In this document: piece after piece, positions 45,144-58,390 of the stretch | How the letters are laid out: each line of letters begins with the position of its first letter | Position numbering within the stretch: the first letter of the stretch is position 1 | NCBI GenBank assembly: GCA_964023205.1 | Contig: OZ026835.1 | Span: 19,746,246 to 19,810,245 of the forward strand | Length of the DNA stretch: 64,000 nt | Source: Lutraria lutraria | Lineage: Eukaryota; Mollusca; Bivalvia; Venerida; Mactridae | Direction of reading: 5' to 3' | Position numbers and translations under genes: made by a program | Notes under the pieces: model-generated | Told to the model about the DNA's origin: nothing | What the model saw: the letters and a program-made list of their open reading frames with translations, nothing else | Databases searched by the model: none

Positions 45144-48100
45144 AAAGGGACCTAAATGGTCGAGTGGTTATTGTCTCTGACAGCGAAACTATCCCCTCAC
45201 TTCTGTGATAGAGTGGTCATTGTCTCTGACCGGTGATACTAACCCCTCACTTTAATGATAGAGTGATGACTGGTGATACTGACCTTTCACTTCTATGATA
45301 GAGTGTTTTTTGTCTCTGACTGGTGATACTAACCCCTCACTTTAGTGATAGAGTGGTCATTGTCTCTGACTGGTGATACTAACCTTTCACTTCTGTGATA
45401 GAGTGGACATTGTCTCTGACTGGTGATACTGACCTCTCACTTCTGTGATAGAGTGGTCATTGTCTCCGACTGGTGATACTAGCTCTCGCCTCTGTGATAG
45501 AGTGGTCATTGTCTCTGACTGGTGATACTGACATCTCACTTCTGTGATAGAGTGGTCATCGTCTCTGACTGGTGATACTAACCCCTCACTTTAGTGATAG
45601 AGTGGTCATTGTCTCTGACTGGTGATACTGACCTCTGACTTCTGTGATAGAGTGGTCATTGTCTCCGACTGGTGATACTAGCCCTCGCCTCTGTGATAGA
45701 GTGGTCATTGTCTCTGACTGGTGATACTGACATCTAACTTCTGTGATAGAGTGGTCATTGTCTCTGACTGATGATACTATCCTCTCACTTCTGTGATAGA
45801 GTGGTCATTGTCTCTGACTGGTGATACTAGCCCCTCACCACTGTGATAGAGTGGTCATCGTCTCTGACTGGTGATACTAGCCCCTCACCACTGTGATAGA
45901 GTGGTCATCGTCTCTGACTGATGATACTAACTCCTCACTTCTGTGATAGAGTGGTCATTGTCTCTGACTGATGATACTAACTCCTCACTTCTGTGATAGA
46001 GTGGTCATCGTCTCTGACTGATGATACTAACTCCTCACTTCTGTGATAGAGTGGTCATTGTCTCTGACTGATGATACTAACTCCTCACTTCTGTGATAGA
46101 GTGGTCAATGTCTCTGACTGATGATACTATCCTCTCACTTCTGTGATAGAGTGGTCATTGTCTCCGACTGGTGATACTGACCTCTGACTTCTGTGATAGA
46201 GTGGTCATTGTCTCCGACTGGTGATACTAGCCCTCGCCTCTGTGATAGAGTGGTCATTGTCTCTGACTGGTGATACTGACATCTCACTTCTGTGATAGAG
46301 TGGTCATCGTCTCTGACTGGTGATACTAGCCCCTCACCACTGTGATAGAGTGGTCATTGTCTCTGACTGGTGATACTGACATCTCACATCTGTGATAGAG
46401 TGGTCATTGTCTCTGACTGATGATACTATCCTCTCACTTCTGTGATAGAGTGGTCATTGTCTCTGACTGGTGATACTAGCCCCTCACCACTGTGATAGAG
46501 TGGTCATCGTCTCTGACTGGTGATACTAGCCCCTCACCACTGTGATAGAGTGGTCATTGTCTCTGACTGGTGATACTGACATCTCACTTCTGTGATAGAG
46601 TGGTCATTGTCTCTGACTGATGATACTATCCTCTCACTTCTGTGATAGAGTGGTCATTGTCTCTGACTGGTGATACTAGCCCCTCACCACTGTGATAGAG
46701 TGGTCATCGTCTCTGACTGGTGATACTAGCCCCTCACCACTGTGATAGAGTGGTCATCGTCTCTGACTGATGATACTAACTCCTCACTTCTGTGATAGAG
46801 TGGTCATTGTCTCTGACTGATGATACTAACTCCTCACTTCTGTGATAGAGTGGTCATTGTCTCTGACTGATGATACTAACTCCTCACTTCTGTGATAGAG
46901 TGGTCATTGTCTCTGACTGATGATACTAACTCCTCACTTCTGTGATAGAGTGGTCATTGTCTCTGACTGATGATACTATCCTCTCACTTCTGTGATAGAG
47001 TGGTCATTGTCTTTGACTGGTGATACTGACCTCTGACTTCTGTGATAGAGTGGTCATTGTCTCCGACTGGTGATACTAGCCCTCGCCTCTGTGATAGAGT
47101 GGTCATTGTCTCTGACTGGTGATACTGACATCTCACGTCTGTGATAGAGTGGTCATCGTCTCTGACTGGTGATACTAGCCCCTCACCACTGTGATAGACT
47201 GGTCATTGTCTCTGACTGGTGATACTGACATTTCACTTCTGTGATAGAGTGGTCATTGTCTCTGACTGATGATACTATCCTCTCACTTCTGTGATAGAGT
47301 GGTTATTGTATCTGACCGGTGATACTAGCCCCTCACTTCTGTGATAGATTGGTTATTGTATCTGACTGGTGATACTAGCCCCTCACCACTGTGATAGAGT
47401 GGTAATTGTATCTGACCGGTGATACTAGCCCCTCACTTCTGTGATAGAGTGGTTAACGTATCTGACTGGTGATACTAGCCCCTCACTTCTGTGATAGAGT
47501 GGTTATTGTATCTGACTGGTGATACTAGCCCCTCACTTCTGTGATAGAGTGGTTATTGTATCTGACTGGTGATACGAACCCCTCACCACTGTGATAGAGT
47601 GGTTATTGTATCTGACCGGTGATACTAACCCCTCACTTCTGTGATAGAGTGGTTATTGTATCTGACTGGTGATACTAGCCCCTCACTTCAATGATAGAGT
47701 GGTTATTGTATCTGACTGATGATACTTACTCTAACCTCTGTGATAGAGTGGTCATTGTCTCTGACAGGTGTTACTAGCCCCTCACCTCTGTCATAGAGTG
47801 GTCATTGTCTCTGACTGGTGATACTAGCCCTCGCCTCTGTCGTAGAGTGGTTATTGTCTTTGACTGATGATACTAACTCTAACCTCTGTGATAGAGTGGT
47901 CATTGTCTCTGACTGGTGATACTAACCCCTAACTTCTGTGATAGAGTGGTCATTGTCCCTGACTGGTGATACTAACCCCTCACTTCAATGATAGAGTGGT
48001 TATTGTCTCTGACTGGTGATACTAACCCCTCACTTCAATGGTAAAGTGGTTATTGTCTCTGACTGATGATACTAACCTTTCACTTCTGCGATAGAGTGGT

Positions 48101-48930
48101 CATTGTCGCAGACTGATGATACTAACTCTAACCTCTGTGATAGGGTGGTCATTGTATCTGACAGGTGATACTAACCCCTCACTTCAATGATAGAGTGGTT
48201 ATTGTATCTGACTGGTGATACTAGCCCCTCATCACTGTGATAGAGTGGTTATTGTATCTGACTGGTGATACTAGCCCCTCACCTCTGTCATAGAGTGGTT
48301 ATTGTCTCTGACTGGTGATACTAGCCCTCGCCTCTGTCATAGAGTGGTTATTGTCTTTGACTGATGATACTAACTCTAACCTCTGTGATAGAGTGGTCAT
48401 TGTATCTGACAGGTGATACTAACTCCTCATCTCTGTGATAGAGTGGTTATTGTCTCTGACTGGTGATACCAGCCCCTCACCTCTGCGATAGAGTGGTCAT
48501 TGTCTCTGACTTGTGATACCAGCCCCTCACCTCTGTGATAGAGTGGTCATTGTCTCTGACTGGTGATGCCAGCCCCTCACCTCTGTGATAGAGTGGTTAT
48601 TGTCTCTGACTGATGATGCTAACCCTCTCCTCTGTGGTAGAGTGGTTATTGTCTCTGACAGGTGATACTAACCCCTTACCTCTGTCATGGAGTGGTTATC
48701 GTCTCTGACTGGTGATATTAGTCCCTCACCTCTGTCATAGAGTGGTCATTTTTGTGACTGGTGATACTAGCCCTCAACTCTGTCATAGATTGGTTATTGT
48801 CTTTGAATGATGATACTAACACTAACCTCTGTGATAGAGTGGTATTGTCTCTGACTGATGATGCTAACCCTCTCCTCTGTGGTAGAGTGGTCATTGTATC
48901 TGACTGGTGATACTAGCCCCTCACTTCTGT
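45144..48930 (+). repeat. 50-bp minisatellite derived from a SINE tRNA-like head
   Basis: About 75 units of 50 bp (some 49), each with gatagagtggtcattgtctc, tgactggtgatac and cccctcac. The array opens with aaagggacctaaatggtcga, which resembles the SINE head at 58151 (aaaggggcctcagtggtcac). The unit aligns with the A-box to anticodon-arm part of that head, including gtggttat, then actagcccctcat. Several unit variants are arranged in an 849-bp higher-order period across 45.77-47.46 kb. Units near the right end are more varied. Confidence 0.9.
45771..46619 (+). repeat. 849-bp higher-order unit within the 50-bp minisatellite
   Basis: Marker variants recur at exactly 849 bases: atgatactat at 45771 and 46620, and ccctcgcctc at 46231 and 47080. 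The unit holds 17 monomers, one of them 49 bp. A run of gatgatactaactcctcac variants lies in the same place in both copies, with five such monomers in the first copy and four in the second as far as can be counted by eye. Confidence 0.75.
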
Positions 48931-49440
48931 TAGGTTAGCTAAAAATGTATCTTAAAATTTTAATCTTTTAAGAAATAAATTAATGCACAATTTGGTTACC
49001 GACTCACCAACAGGACAGAAACAGGAATACTCTGGGCAAAATTTGTTACTATACCTGTTAGGAATTTAAGCTACCGAGGGAACTAGTTTCTGTATTGATC
49101 TTTACTGATAAGTTATTCATGTCAAAAGTTCGAATTTCAATATTTACATTCGAATTCTAATGATAATTCACATTTAAATTTGTAAATACCGTACTTAATT
49201 ACATCTTACTTGATAATTTCGTTTCCGGCCAAGTAACAGGTAACTTGACGTACATTTGGGTCAGGATAACTGTCGTACCCTATATCCCCTATGCGAACTA
49301 GGAAGCTACATGTATTCGGGGTAGTTGTTGCTTTTCATCAAATAAAGAACCCTGATTAAAATCTGATGCAAGATGTTAAATTCGTGGTATAAACTACAAA
49401 AAGGACCACACGATGTGCATATACGGTACAATACCCATGT
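48931..49440. other. AT-rich sequence
   Basis: Nothing is recognised. Confidence 0.35.
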
Positions 49441-49464
49441 ATAAATGAGATTGTGCATTCTCCA

Positions 49465-49690
49465 GACGGACGGACGTGTATAATCTCCATAATAGCAAAA
49501 ATATTATTACCAAGTTTCATCAACCTAGTTTGAATAGTGTTTAAGTTTTCGCAGGATCCTGATTGAGTTGGACAGACATACAGACAGACGGACGGACTAA
49601 CGAACGGCAAAAAGGGTAAAAAAAAGATAAAAAATGTGAAAATACTGTCGTCCTGTCTGTTTATTTGTCTGTCTGTTGTCCGTCCTGACT
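49465..49690. repeat. Imperfect inverted repeat of GACA/GACG units
   Basis: ggacagacatacagacagac (49570 on) and the segment around 49654-49688 (gtctgtctgttgtccgtcc) are imperfect reverse complements about 60 bp apart. The preceding accaagtttcatcaacctag sequence resembles a module often seen next to such runs in mollusc repeats (from memory). Confidence 0.45.
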
Positions 49691-49699
49691 TTATCTTAA

Positions 49700-50327
49700 G
49701 ACAATTGCGATAATTGTTATATCGAACATTTAGAATCATTCCTGCTGTACCATTTTGGTCAAATTACTCTCAGTCAAATAACTGGTTTTCGTTGACATCC
49801 TTTTTATCATCATTTTGATGAATGTGTATATGAGCTTGATTCGACTTTGTACATATTTTATTTCCATGTACAGCTCCCAAAAGAGTGCCATTCACCAAAT
49901 AGAGCTACCCCGAGGAGCTATATTCAAAGGGGTTCCTATATATACATTGTAGTGTGGCAGAGCTAAGCAAAGGGTGTATACGGGTGTCTTTAATGAATGA
50001 AACACTGTATAAACTGTGCATGTATGTAGGACTCATTGGTGCTATCATATAACGCTGTCAATATTAGCAACATCGTTACTCAGTAATATGATGGAAATCT
50101 AGTGAAATCATATGTGAATTTCGTAGCCACGACATGACTTGACATGTTTGACGAAAGGAAAGTCTAGAAAAATTTTGTATTAAGAAATTTCTTTGCTATA
50201 AATGTCTTAAGAGCATTTAAGAATAGTATTTATCTCGTGATAAGATGTTTACCACAGCTATGGTAGACCTAGTTTGAGAAAAAAATCAAGATGCTTTATA
50301 AATACGGACTCGGGCAATTGCCCAAAA
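49700..50327. other. AT-rich sequence
   Basis: Nothing is recognised. Confidence 0.35.
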
Positions 50328-50822
50328 TGTAATTTTCAGTGTGATGCGATTCTTTGTCTCAAGTTTGTGCATTGATAAAATATCACACACACCTAGCGTT
50401 TTCACTTTCGTCGCTTTTAGTTACACAAAATACAACGATTTATGAAAACATATGTTTGACGTCATAGAAATCAATTTGAACAAAACACACCAATAAATCG
50501 GTTACAAAGAAGACTTTGTATGGAATACGAACCATTTTCTGCTAACACATTTCGTGAACTCCGGATAAAAACGTGCTTCACGAATCCCTTTGTATTCATT
50601 ATAGCAAACATCATTTGTCACTCAAAGTATTACACATTCCTTCTTTTGTTATGCTTTTAATACCTTAAACAAACCTCATCAAATTATCAACACATACCAA
50701 ATCTGTAGACATTAGCCTTACAAAACGATGTCCAATTGAAGGGAAGTAAATAGAATAACTTGTAAAAGTACTTGATTGGACCGTCGCCCTTCAAAGATGT
50801 ACAGAAGACGAACGTTATAAAT
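50328..50822 (+). repeat. Dispersed element D, copy 2
   Basis: Same landmarks as copy 1: tgtaattttcagtgt, atatcacacacacctag, cgcttttagttacac, ttgacgtcatagaaatc, gaaccattttctgctaacac, the hairpin TTCGTGAA (50551-50558) with TTCACGAA (50577-50584), aaaacgatgtccaattgaag, and gtcgcccttcaaagatgtac. Confidence 0.7.
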
Positions 50823-52170
50823 ATAATTTATATAAACTGCTATATTGATCCCTTGTTTAAGTCCTTAAGTGTATATTCAACGTGAATATAATTATATGCA
50901 GATGTATATTGTGCAAAACCTCTTTGTTTTTAAGAACAGCATTTGCGAAATAAGTGCAACTTAATGATGTTGTATATTAACATAAACATGTATGGGCGGA
51001 TATCGACAATAGCAATGCAATATAATCCAAAACAATGACGCGGCATTGCCCGTAATTAAAACATTGTCAATACATAATGCTGCATTTCGCCATAACTGAG
51101 TGATAATGCTAATAAAAGTGTTATTCAGCCCCCCCCCGGGCACATATTCATTACCGCTTTTGAGTCTTAAGATTTAGTCAATAATATATAGCCTTAAATC
51201 TCAGACTCAAACAAAAGTATATAAATAGTACATTGTACATTATTTCAATAGATATCGACCAATACTTTTTACTGAAAACATTTGGCTAAATAATCAGTAA
51301 AATAACGTGTACAGTCGATTTAAAGTTGCATGCTAATGAGGGATTAGTCTCATTTTGATGTTTAGGTGTAACAGGTAAACCCGGTAACCGTTACAGATAA
51401 GATAGAGAAAATAAATGCAAATGTCTCAATAGCGTAAAGGTTAGTGCTGATGATTTTGAGATATACATCATTCTAACCATTGGTTCGAACCTAGTTAATG
51501 TCATTTTATAACTATATTTTGCATTGTTTTTTTTTCATTATTTTTTCATTATTTTATTATATCATTTCAAAACAATTCAAACATGTAAATTCAACACGCA
51601 TCATCGCATTCACTTGCTATGTCTGTCTCCTCGTCGCTATAAGTGAATAATATGTGTGAATAGTCCATCTCCTTCTGTACTACATACCGCGTGTATATGT
51701 TATAGTACACATTATTGTGTATATGAAACAAGATATTAATTTTGCTTTTCACAATTTGAAGGGTAATTCTTGAAAGTCGGAAAGAAATTGCAATTTCGAA
51801 TACGATATATGCTAATCAAAAAAAAAAGAGCATTTTGGCAGTTTTGAACTCGTGACCACTCCTAATAAAAGAAATCATAGCCTTTACCTCTGAGCCACGG
51901 CGCGTTACGATAGTGCTCTGTTTATGTATTACAATATAAAGTCATTTCAACTAGTAAATAACCTGGACTACCTCGGAAAAATGTAAATGTTTACAACGGT
52001 TCTCATTTAACTTTAAATCGACTTTACATTATGGACAACGAACTTGAGCACTTTGTAGCCTAAATGAATTCAATGTTGATTTACTTCCTTGAGTTTACCT
52101 TTGTTTTTTTAACAGTTTGTTTCCGTTATTTACGGTGGTCGATTCACCTAACCCGGTTTTCCTGGGGTAT
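50823..52170. other. AT-rich sequence with weak tRNA-like patches
   Basis: Two weak tRNA-like segments occur: plus strand 51422-51492 (B-box-like ggttcgaacc) and minus strand 51838-51912 (A-box-like tggctcagaggtaaaggcta, B-box-like cgagttcaaaa). Neither folds convincingly by eye; both may be old SINE heads. Confidence 0.3.
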
Positions 52171-52172
52171 AT

Positions 52173-52235
52173 AAACTTACTCTTCCACAAGTAACCGGCA
52201 CCATCTCCACATGTGAAAGAATATCGACATTATTT
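52173..52235 (+). repeat. Short dispersed repeat E, copy 1
   Basis: The segment cttccacaagtaaccggcac, then atctccacatgtg and atatcgacattatt, recurs in altered form at 55785-55850. Confidence 0.45.
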
Positions 52236-52827
52236 TCAAAATTTCGTAAAATGGATATCAATGTTGATTGAACACATTAATTTTGGCTTATAACGATTTA
52301 CCGGGAATGATTTGAATTTATGCTTTCATAGACATTTCATCAGACATAACATATTGATTTATCCATTACAGTATATTCACTACCTTTCCTTCCTCTCAGT
52401 ATGTCTAGTTTGATATCATTCGCATTAACATCGACCAGACAAGGCTTGCTGGGTATACTTCGTTACTGCCTACAAGAGCAGCAAAAACAATCTCATACTT
52501 TCCCGAAATATTGCTTCCCATTAACATCACATGATCATTGAAAGATGGTTTGACGTTTGTCCTGTCAATGGTTAGTATTTTTGAAAATGAAAATAGTTAT
52601 TATTTGGGATCGCAAATAATTTATTATGAGCATGTCCTATTGAACATCAAAAGTACAATGAAGTAGGCGCTGCATTCAATGTAAGTATATACCACTGAAT
52701 CAGATGTATTCTCGTCAATATATTTGAAGCTAGAATGGACTAAATTGGTTAAGTAGAAGCTAAGTAGTCCATATCTATGAAAATAATAAAGTTCCATAAC
52801 TGCAACAAAAATTATGTGATGACAATA
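52236..52827. other. AT-rich sequence
   Basis: Nothing is recognised. Confidence 0.35.
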
Positions 52828-52925
52828 AAATTAAATACAGCTGAAATCGTAAGGTGGGAAAACATACTGTTGTTCAAGGAAGGTTGTTATTGAAGAGAGG
52901 GCCGCTCTGAAGAGGTTGCACTGTA
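52828..52925 (-). mobile_element. MITE family A, truncated copy in reverse orientation
   Basis: Only the right half remains: tactgttgttcaaggaaggt, then gagagggccgctctgaagag and the terminus gttgcactgta. Confidence 0.6.
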
Positions 52926-55261
52926 TTAACCAATATACATTGGTGCTAGAAGAAAGGGTATACTCTGTTTTATCGGAAAAAATAACTCATTTAAAATCGT
53001 CTAGATATCAAATTAATGTTAAGGCAGTTCCGAGGTTGGGCGATTGGGGTGGATTCCGAATAGTTCACATCATTCTGGTAAACGGCGAAAATGTATATAA
53101 TATACATGTAAATAGTGTTAGACTTGTACATGGTGGACATTTTGAAGTACAAACAAAGAAGTAGTAAATAAATAAATGCAGTTTCGGGAAGAATCACATA
53201 ATGTATAGACAGGGGCCCGCTAATGATGTAAAACAACCATAATTTCATTTTTATAGACATTTTAATATGAAAATTCTGGGTTGTAAAATGTATTTTCCGT
53301 GAAGACAGGCTTCTTTTGGTTCCCTAGGTCTCTTTCACCGCGTGCTACTTCGTCCTGTGATGAGATGAACTCTTTATAGTGTGCTCATCTATTGCCAATA
53401 TCGTCACTCCTTACAGAAACAGTCATATGAAAGTTTTCTTACATCTGTTTATTCGAAGTTATACGTAGGTGTTTGAGATTAAGTCAATGAATTATCTGAA
53501 ACGGTATGATATAGTTTGCAAAGAAATAACCCATTTAAAACACGAATCCGGATTCAGTTATGGTCAAATGGATGTTGATTGATATGGTTGGATCGGGGAT
53601 GGTCCGTTGTAGTCCCTGTTAGAGTATTGAAGCGATACACAAGATGATAGAATCTATAGGCAAGTTCGTACTGGTGTACAGACTGATAGACGCGTCTATT
53701 ACTATTTGCCGTACATCAGTAAATATAAGTAGTTGTTGTTTTATGAAAATTCGGTATAGAAGCTGCGCTAGGTTCTTTCATTATTCATTTCATGCTGACT
53801 GGAATCTAAATGTTTTGAGATACTAAAAATACGGTGAAATGTCTTGATTAGTGAGCATCATTGATACCAGTATCAATCTGATTCGGCAAAGCTTAACAAA
53901 ATGTATGCCATTATTTTCAAATTAAATAAATACCTCTACCAAGCATCATAATCGATTATTCAAACGACACCGTTACTGATACAGCAACTGGAATGATCGT
54001 CATCTTCCGATTACCCACGAAGTATTATAAGTCCTTGGATGCAGTATTAGCGATGTACAGGGTTCACCACTGTGTGTCAATGTTTGTATCGATCTATAAA
54101 CGGATCCAACCGAATCCATATTCACACGAAAATAGAATATTTGATGATTTGATATTTAATTGATATCAATGTTCATTATGTCCTGGATTCAAGCGACAGG
54201 TTGTCTTTAAATTGGTATTATTTTAAATGTACAAAATACCTCGCAAGCTACTAAATATTGATATCAAAATGTTTCCAAAATAGTGCAGAAAGGATCCATA
54301 TTTGATCGCATTTGACCTTTCTCCTTGAGAATTAATGCCATGAATAGTAACTGTTTTATCTAGTTTTATGTTGGCGGTAGCCAGTGAGCACTGGTGTTAC
54401 CATGATCCAACCGAAACCAATACGTCCATAAATCCATTATAATACAATTGACTTGTTTTGAAATAATGTGTTTTTAGTAAAAAATATTTATCTTCAGACT
54501 TATCTACTAAGTAAATGAGTATCAAAATTTAATTATCTTCCGGTATTTTTCCAATGTTTGGATTCATCTTACACTGCCAAATCCATAAATTGTATTGGCC
54601 TCTTTCATTAACATAATCTTGTGAATAACATAGAAATATAATGAAAACACTGGGACACTGTGTTGCAATAATCTTACGAGACCAAAATGCACATGTGTGG
54701 GCATCTCTAGGCAGAATGTGCTGTCAGAATAACGGTTTTGAATATATATTGAATCATCCGACACGAGACAATAGTTCGGTCTCGATCAATATGTTTCTTG
54801 CTGGTATTTCATTGGTATATGAAGTATACTTATATTAGTAGAATTTCGTGTATTTATAGCTTGGATTTAACATAAAAGTAATACTATATTCTTGTAATAT
54901 TCAATATACATGTATATCTTGACTGAACCAACCAACATGTCGTCTGCTATTTACACTCCTGCTCAATGACATTCCACATTTACAAACTGCCCATGTTTCT
55001 CGTGATTTCAGTGATTATACATAATTCTCCCGACCTAAATATTTGATGATACAGTAGAACTCATCAATTGAAGACTACTGTCCAGACATATTCTTTATTT
55101 TGTTAAAATAATCTAATTGTACATATTGGTTTTATCTTTTGATTTATTTTTAATTTTCCATCAACTATAGCTACACATACATATAAACATCAGTCAGAAA
55201 ACTCGTCATAAAAGTATCCCTAATGCAGTTTTTTAACTCCCTTATATAGTATCATTCAGCA
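52926..55261. other. AT-rich sequence, no features
   Basis: Several short frames occur, none with recognisable domains. No repeat of the families described here was seen. Confidence 0.35.
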
Positions 55262-55300
55262 TGACGATTGTAACATAACATAACATAACATATATTTTAT
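55262..55300 (-). mobile_element. Possible retroelement 3' tail, minus strand
   Basis: On the minus strand caataaaatatatgttatgt continues as a (TGTTA)n tract, typical of a non-LTR 3' end. The body upstream (higher coordinates) has no recognisable coding sequence. Confidence 0.35.
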
Positions 55301-56270
55301 TGACATTAAATTGCATAGATACAATTTATAATCAAACAAATAATCAAATATACCAGAAAGAGAAAAACATGGAAAACCTGAAAGATTAACATTGTTTTCT
55401 GAAGGGTCTTAAAAAATAACGGATGATAACGGTCGCAGAGCTATGAAATTATAGTAATATGAAAAATGTGAAATGTCTCAAACAGAAATTCTGATTTTAT
55501 TTGCAAAATAAATAAATTTTGACAAGTTATTTGTAAGAACTACGCTTTCAGCTGTCTATAAAGCTAAATAAAAGCTCTTGTCACAAACTTGTACGGGCAA
55601 TGCTATAAAGAGATCTACAAATCTACTCATCACAGGCTGATAAAGCACATTTTATATAAGCCCTGTAGTCGTTTGTGTGTTTCTAGTTCAAACCAATCTT
55701 TATAGTCTCAATAATATTTATCAATTTCAACAATTCAACAGTTATATAAGACAACTGATTCATCAAACAATTTTTACTGGCAGTACTAACTTAACCTTCT
55801 ACAAGGAACCGGTAACTTCTCCACATGAGGAGAAAAATCGACATTGTTGTCTGATGTTCATTAAAGGGTATGACCTGCCGCGACCGTGTATCTAACGTGA
55901 AAGTATCTAAATGTAATTTGTCACATTAACTATATGTATATTCTACATAATATTTAGCTGACTTATCATAATTTGTATAATAATTATTGGGTTCGATTAT
56001 TTTGCTACTGCTGTTGTTTCTACACATCAGCTATTTAACTATGTTTCACATAGCTATATGTATACTTATTTTGATTATCTTTTCCGAAAATGCGGAACCG
56101 AATTCAATTTTCACTGGCACTATAGCTTTAGGTATCACTCGGCAAATATATTTACATATAAATTATTACAATTATTAAATTTTTCCATCATTTGAATGTA
56201 TTTTGTGAAAGCTCGATCTATTATGTGCTTTTAGAAAAAAATCCGCCGATTACCCATGTCGTACGTATGT
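55301..56270. other. AT-rich sequence with short dispersed repeat E copy 2
   Basis: At 55785-55850 the segment cttctacaaggaaccggtaa, then cttctccacatgagg and atcgacattgtt, matches the copy at 52173. Otherwise nothing is recognised. Confidence 0.4.
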
Positions 56271-56277
56271 TATCATA

Positions 56278-56500
56278 TACATGTATGTATGTATGTATGT
56301 ATGTAGATATGAAGTAATGTACTTTTGCATTTTGTATGTTTAAATGCAATTAATGCATGTAATTAATGCATGCATGTAATTAATGTATGTATATAATGTG
56401 TGCCAATTGTGTTATTATGTATGACATTATGTAATTATGAAATCATGTATGTAATTGTGTACGTATGTATGTATGTATGTATGATGTATGCTACCGTTGC
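56278..56500 (+). repeat. (ATGT)n microsatellite region
   Basis: Runs of tatg/atgt units at 56280-56310 and 56460-56485 are separated by degenerate taattaatgcatg-type sequence. Confidence 0.7.
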
Positions 56501-56792
56501 TTATGTTTTGTATATATACTATGAATCCTTAAGGGTCAATTGACCTAACGGTGTTCTAAACAACAAACTTTCAAAAACTAAATTTTCTAACCCGGATTGC
56601 CAGTGCACTAACCATTGCTTCACGGCTGCGGCTACCTCGCATTTATCAACTATATGAACTGTACTGCGATGGTTGAATGTCCCTTAATGACCCAGTTACT
56701 GATGTTTTATACATTTAAACGTGTGTGGAATTTTACATGGATTTGATGGAAATCATATTTGATAAAAATGTTAACATGATGGTCATGTGACT

Positions 56793-56862
56793 CGGCTAGC
56801 TCAGTGGTTAAATCGTTTGGGGTACTGATTAAAAGGATGTGTGTTCGAACACCGGGTGACTC
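56793..56862 (+). mobile_element. tRNA-like SINE head
   Basis: There is an A-box-like ctagctcagtggttaaatcg and a B-box-like gtgttcgaaca. Six acceptor pairs (ACTCGG with CCGGGT) are possible with a wobble, but the T arm is imperfect. It is followed directly by the 26-bp minisatellite. A degraded tRNA-derived element is more likely than a functional gene. Confidence 0.4.
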
Positions 56863-56869
56863 CTGACAC

Positions 56870-57850
56870 AGACCTTGATGTTGACTGTATAGTTAGTCTT
56901 ATCTGGGGTTGTCTGTAGATGGTGTTATCTTATGTTGTCTGTTGATGATGCTATATGATGTTGTCATTAGCTGATGTTGACTGTATGTGATGTTATCTGA
57001 TGTTGACTGATGCTATTTGATAACGACTGCAGTATTTAATGTTATCTGATGTTGTCCTGTAGATAATGTTATCTTATGTTGTCTGTAGATGATACTATAT
57101 GATGATGACTGTAGTTGAGGTTATCTGATGATGATTGCCGTTGAGGTTATCTGATGATGACTGTAGTTGATGTTACCTAATATTGACTGCAGTTGAGGTT
57201 ATCTGATGATGTCGGTTGTTGATGTTATCTGATGATGACTGTAGTTGAGGTTATCTGATGATGACTGTGGCTGATGTCATCTGATGACGATTGTGGCTGA
57301 TGTCATCTGATGATGATTGAAGTTGGTGCTATTTGATGTCGACTGTAGTTGATGCCATCTAATGATGACTGTAGTTTATGTTTTCTGATCTTAACTGTTG
57401 TTGATGTCATCTGCTGATGACTGTAGTGATATTTTCTGATGTTAAATGTTGTTGATGTCATCTAATGTGTTCTGATGTTGACTGCAGTTGAGGTTATCTG
57501 ATGATGTCGGTTGTTGATGTTATCTGATGATGACTGTAGTTGAAGTTATCTGATGTTGACTGTGGGTGATGTCATCTGATGATGACAGAAGTTTGTGTTA
57601 TTTGATATCGACTGTAGTTGGTGTCATCTAATGTTGACTGTAGTTAATGTCATCTGATGATGACTGTACATAGTTGATGTCATCTGATGATGACTGTAGT
57701 TGATGTTTTCTGATGTTGACTGCAGTTGGTGTTATTTGATGTCGACTGTAGTTGATGTCATCTAATGTTGACTGTAGTTGATGTCATCTAATGTTGTCTG
57801 TAGGTTATGCTATCTGATGCTAACTGTAAGCGATGTTATCTGATGTTATG
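56870..57850 (+). repeat. 26-bp minisatellite
   Basis: About 37 units resembling tgatgtcatctgatgatgac followed by tgtagt. Units are diverged, with common 3-bp variation (gatgtt, gatgat, gatgcc). Confidence 0.8.
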
Positions 57851-58150
57851 GCAGAATTAGAATTTTATTCAGTGCTCATATTGGTTAGGTGTAAATTGAA
57901 TGATATTTTAAATTCGAACAAACGATGAATGATTCATATCTTCTCACCGTTTAATGCTAGCAATGAAAAACTAACTGAATGGCATGTGTTGTAATATCAA
58001 TGCTGACGTTTTGATCAATTGCTGTTCTTACTTTATTTTTTATGAGAAAAAGGCGCCAATATTTCTCGTTCTTGCACGAAACACGACCGATACACACTAT
58101 ATAGGAACAGTCTTCCCAGCTGGTCAAACACCATATCGCCGATGATGAAT
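57851..58150. other. AT-rich sequence
   Basis: Nothing is recognised. Confidence 0.35.
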
Positions 58151-58390
58151 AAAGGGGCCTCAGTGGTCACGTGGTTATGGTTTCTGCCTAGTAACCACTA
58201 GCCCCTCATTACCATGTATTCGACTTACATTCAGGGTCTGAAGAATAAAGGAAGCTGCCTAGCTAGCATACAGACGTTATATGGTTCTATTTAGGTGTAT
58301 GTTCAGGTTCATGTGTACTGACTGGTGATTTGGCGCTAAACTAATGCAATTTCACAATCGTTGAATGAATAAAGGCCCTCCTGTAAACGA
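58151..58390 (+). mobile_element. tRNA-headed SINE
   Basis: The head aaaggggcctcagtggtcac continues as gtggttatggtttctgcc and actagcccctcatt. The body includes gaagctgcctagctagcata, then ggttctatttaggtg. The order fits a SINE type that I recall as common in bivalves. The B-box is degraded. Confidence 0.6.

Noticed and set aside
51422..51912. Two tRNA genes (one per strand)
   Set aside because: Only box-like motifs are present; arms and acceptor stems do not pair well by eye, so old SINE heads are more likely.
52916..53164. 82-codon plus-strand frame (RYQINVKAVPRLGDWGGFR...) as a gene
   Set aside because: It starts inside a MITE terminus, matches no family I know, and has no supporting context.
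56578..56645. tRNA gene on the minus strand (gcaatggttagtgcac)
   Set aside because: Only a D-arm-like part is seen; no B-box or acceptor pairing.
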